A DNA stretch of 64,000 nt from Moraxella sp. K1664. Lineage in GTDB: Bacteria; Pseudomonadota; Gammaproteobacteria; Pseudomonadales; Moraxellaceae. The notes under the pieces were generated by a model, which saw only the letters and a list, made by a program, of their open reading frames with translations, did not search any database and was not told where the DNA came from. Every line of letters begins with the position of its first letter. The stretch's first letter is position 1. This document shows positions 63,294-64,000 of the stretch, in pieces. The stretch covers positions 372,001 to 436,000 of the forward strand of contig NZ_CP155576.1 in assembly GCF_039693965.1 (NCBI RefSeq), read 5' to 3'. A program made the translations under genes and the position numbers.

Positions 63294-64000
63294 TTACTCC
63301 GCCTTCACTTCAACCCTTCCCTTCTTCTCAATCGCCCCATTTAACACTTTGACAAAGTCATCAAGCGACATACTTCCCAAATTCTTGCCTTCACGGGTGC
63401 GGACATTGACCGTGCCACTCTCCACTTCTTTATCACCCAAAATCAGCATGAACGGAATGCGTTCTAAGGTGCGTTCACGAATTTTAAAGCCAATTTTTTC
63501 GTTACGCAAATCGCTCACGGCACGATAACCCTTGGCATTTAGCTTGGCGACCACGTCATTCACGCTGTCCGCTTGCTTATCGGTGATGTTCATCACAACC
63601 GCTTGGGTTGGGGCAAGCCATGCTGGGAAAAAGCCTGCATAATGTTCAATCAAAATGCCGATAAAACGCTCAAATGACCCCAAAATCGCACGGTGGAGCA
63701 TGACAGGGCGTTCGCGTTCGCCCGATTCGCCCACAAATTCAGCATCCAAGCGCTCTGGCAAGTTAAAATCAAGCTGTAATGTGCCACACTGCCACACACG
63801 CCCTAGGCAGTCTTTTAGGCTAAATTCAATCTTAGGGCCATAAAACGCCCCTTCGCCTGCTTGTAGCTCCCAGTCAAGCCCTGCTTCGTCCAATGCGTCC
63901 GCTAGGTCTTTTTCTGCCAAGTCCCACAGCTCATCAGAGCCGACACGCTTTTCGGGGCGGGTGGAGAGTTTCATGGCGATGTTATCAAAGCCAAAATCCT
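63294..64000 (-). CDS. thrS: Threonyl-tRNA synthetase, C-terminal part (5' end outside window)
   Basis: The frame runs off the window end. The visible part has [50 protein letters not shown], the motif 3 region [20 protein letters not shown] and the anticodon-binding domain ([29 protein letters not shown]). It charges tRNA-Thr. About two thirds of the protein lies beyond the window. The thrS-infC linkage typical of proteobacteria is interrupted by an IS110 element and three small genes. Confidence 0.97.
   Translation of the reverse strand, partial: DFGFDNIAMKLSTRPEKRVGSDELWDLAEKDLADALDEAGLDWELQAGEGAFYGPKIEFSLKDCLGRVWQCGTLQLDFNLPERLDAEFVGESGERERPVMLHRAILGSFERFIGILIEHYAGFFPAWLAPTQAVVMNITDKQADSVNDVVAKLNAKGYRAVSDLRNEKIGFKIRERTLERIPFMLILGDKEVESGTVNVRTREGKNLGSMSLDDFVKVLNGAIEKKGRVEVKAE

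Overview
The window reads as a chromosomal segment of a Moraxella-like gammaproteobacterium (Moraxellaceae). I infer this from the gene content and base composition, not from a database hit. Indicators are the moderately AT-rich DNA, the thrU-tyrU-glyT-thrT type tRNA cluster, plsB/tesB/rpoH/infC/thrS/smpB/pdxB/epmA housekeeping genes, RTX-type and BapA-like surface protein genes, and many short inverted-repeat elements.

Layout. 1-11.3 kb: a LysR regulator cut by the window edge; a decayed GGCC-type (HaeIII/NgoPII-like) restriction-modification pair; a YqiA-type esterase; a DUF1289 gene split by an IS3-family insertion with a visible 4-bp target duplication; a DUF1615 lipoprotein; tesB, plsB and a second acyltransferase. 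11.4-20.4 kb: a 2622-residue BapA-like adhesin with five 570-bp tandem repeats, preceded by an OmpA-domain gene whose frame is broken by a C(10) tract. 21.2-23.8 kb: an IS605-type element (tnpA, tnpB), a MITE-like repeat and a four-tRNA operon with promoter and terminator. 24-30 kb: DUF4126 (frameshifted), a class V aminotransferase, a tannase-like pseudogene with two amber codons, a di-haem peroxidase and rlmA. 30-39.3 kb: an AT-rich HD + GHKL-ATPase gene (candidate defence gene), prfC, a toxin-antitoxin pair, dgkA, DUF423, an rpoH with a long acidic N-terminal extension, a TusA-like gene and a YidB-like gene.

39.4-51.1 kb is the most unusual region. It is a minus-strand array of two modules, each made of a 132-bp leader repeat, a multi-pass membrane protein and the 5' half of an RTX protein. 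Four and a half copies of a small membrane-protein gene follow, and then one long RTX protein gene that includes the C-terminal region. The RTX genes have unrelated N-termini but share near-identical central or 3' blocks. This looks like a cassette array able to swap N-terminal domains, with candidate immunity genes in between. That function is inference; the duplications are seen directly.

51.4-64 kb: pdxB-epmA, trmD-coaD, nfsA and smpB; a three-gene operon with a membrane-anchored ClpB-like AAA+ ATPase; infC with an ATT start codon; small secreted hypotheticals; an IS110-family transposase with a structured upstream non-coding stretch; and the 3' part of thrS.

Several genes are broken by single-base indels, some of them in homopolymers. 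Unless re-sequenced, each should be read as either real decay/phase variation or base-calling error. Four copies of a TA-flanked MITE-like family (around 22.9, 27.8, 37.9 and 55.8 kb) and smaller hairpin repeats punctuate the intergenic spaces.
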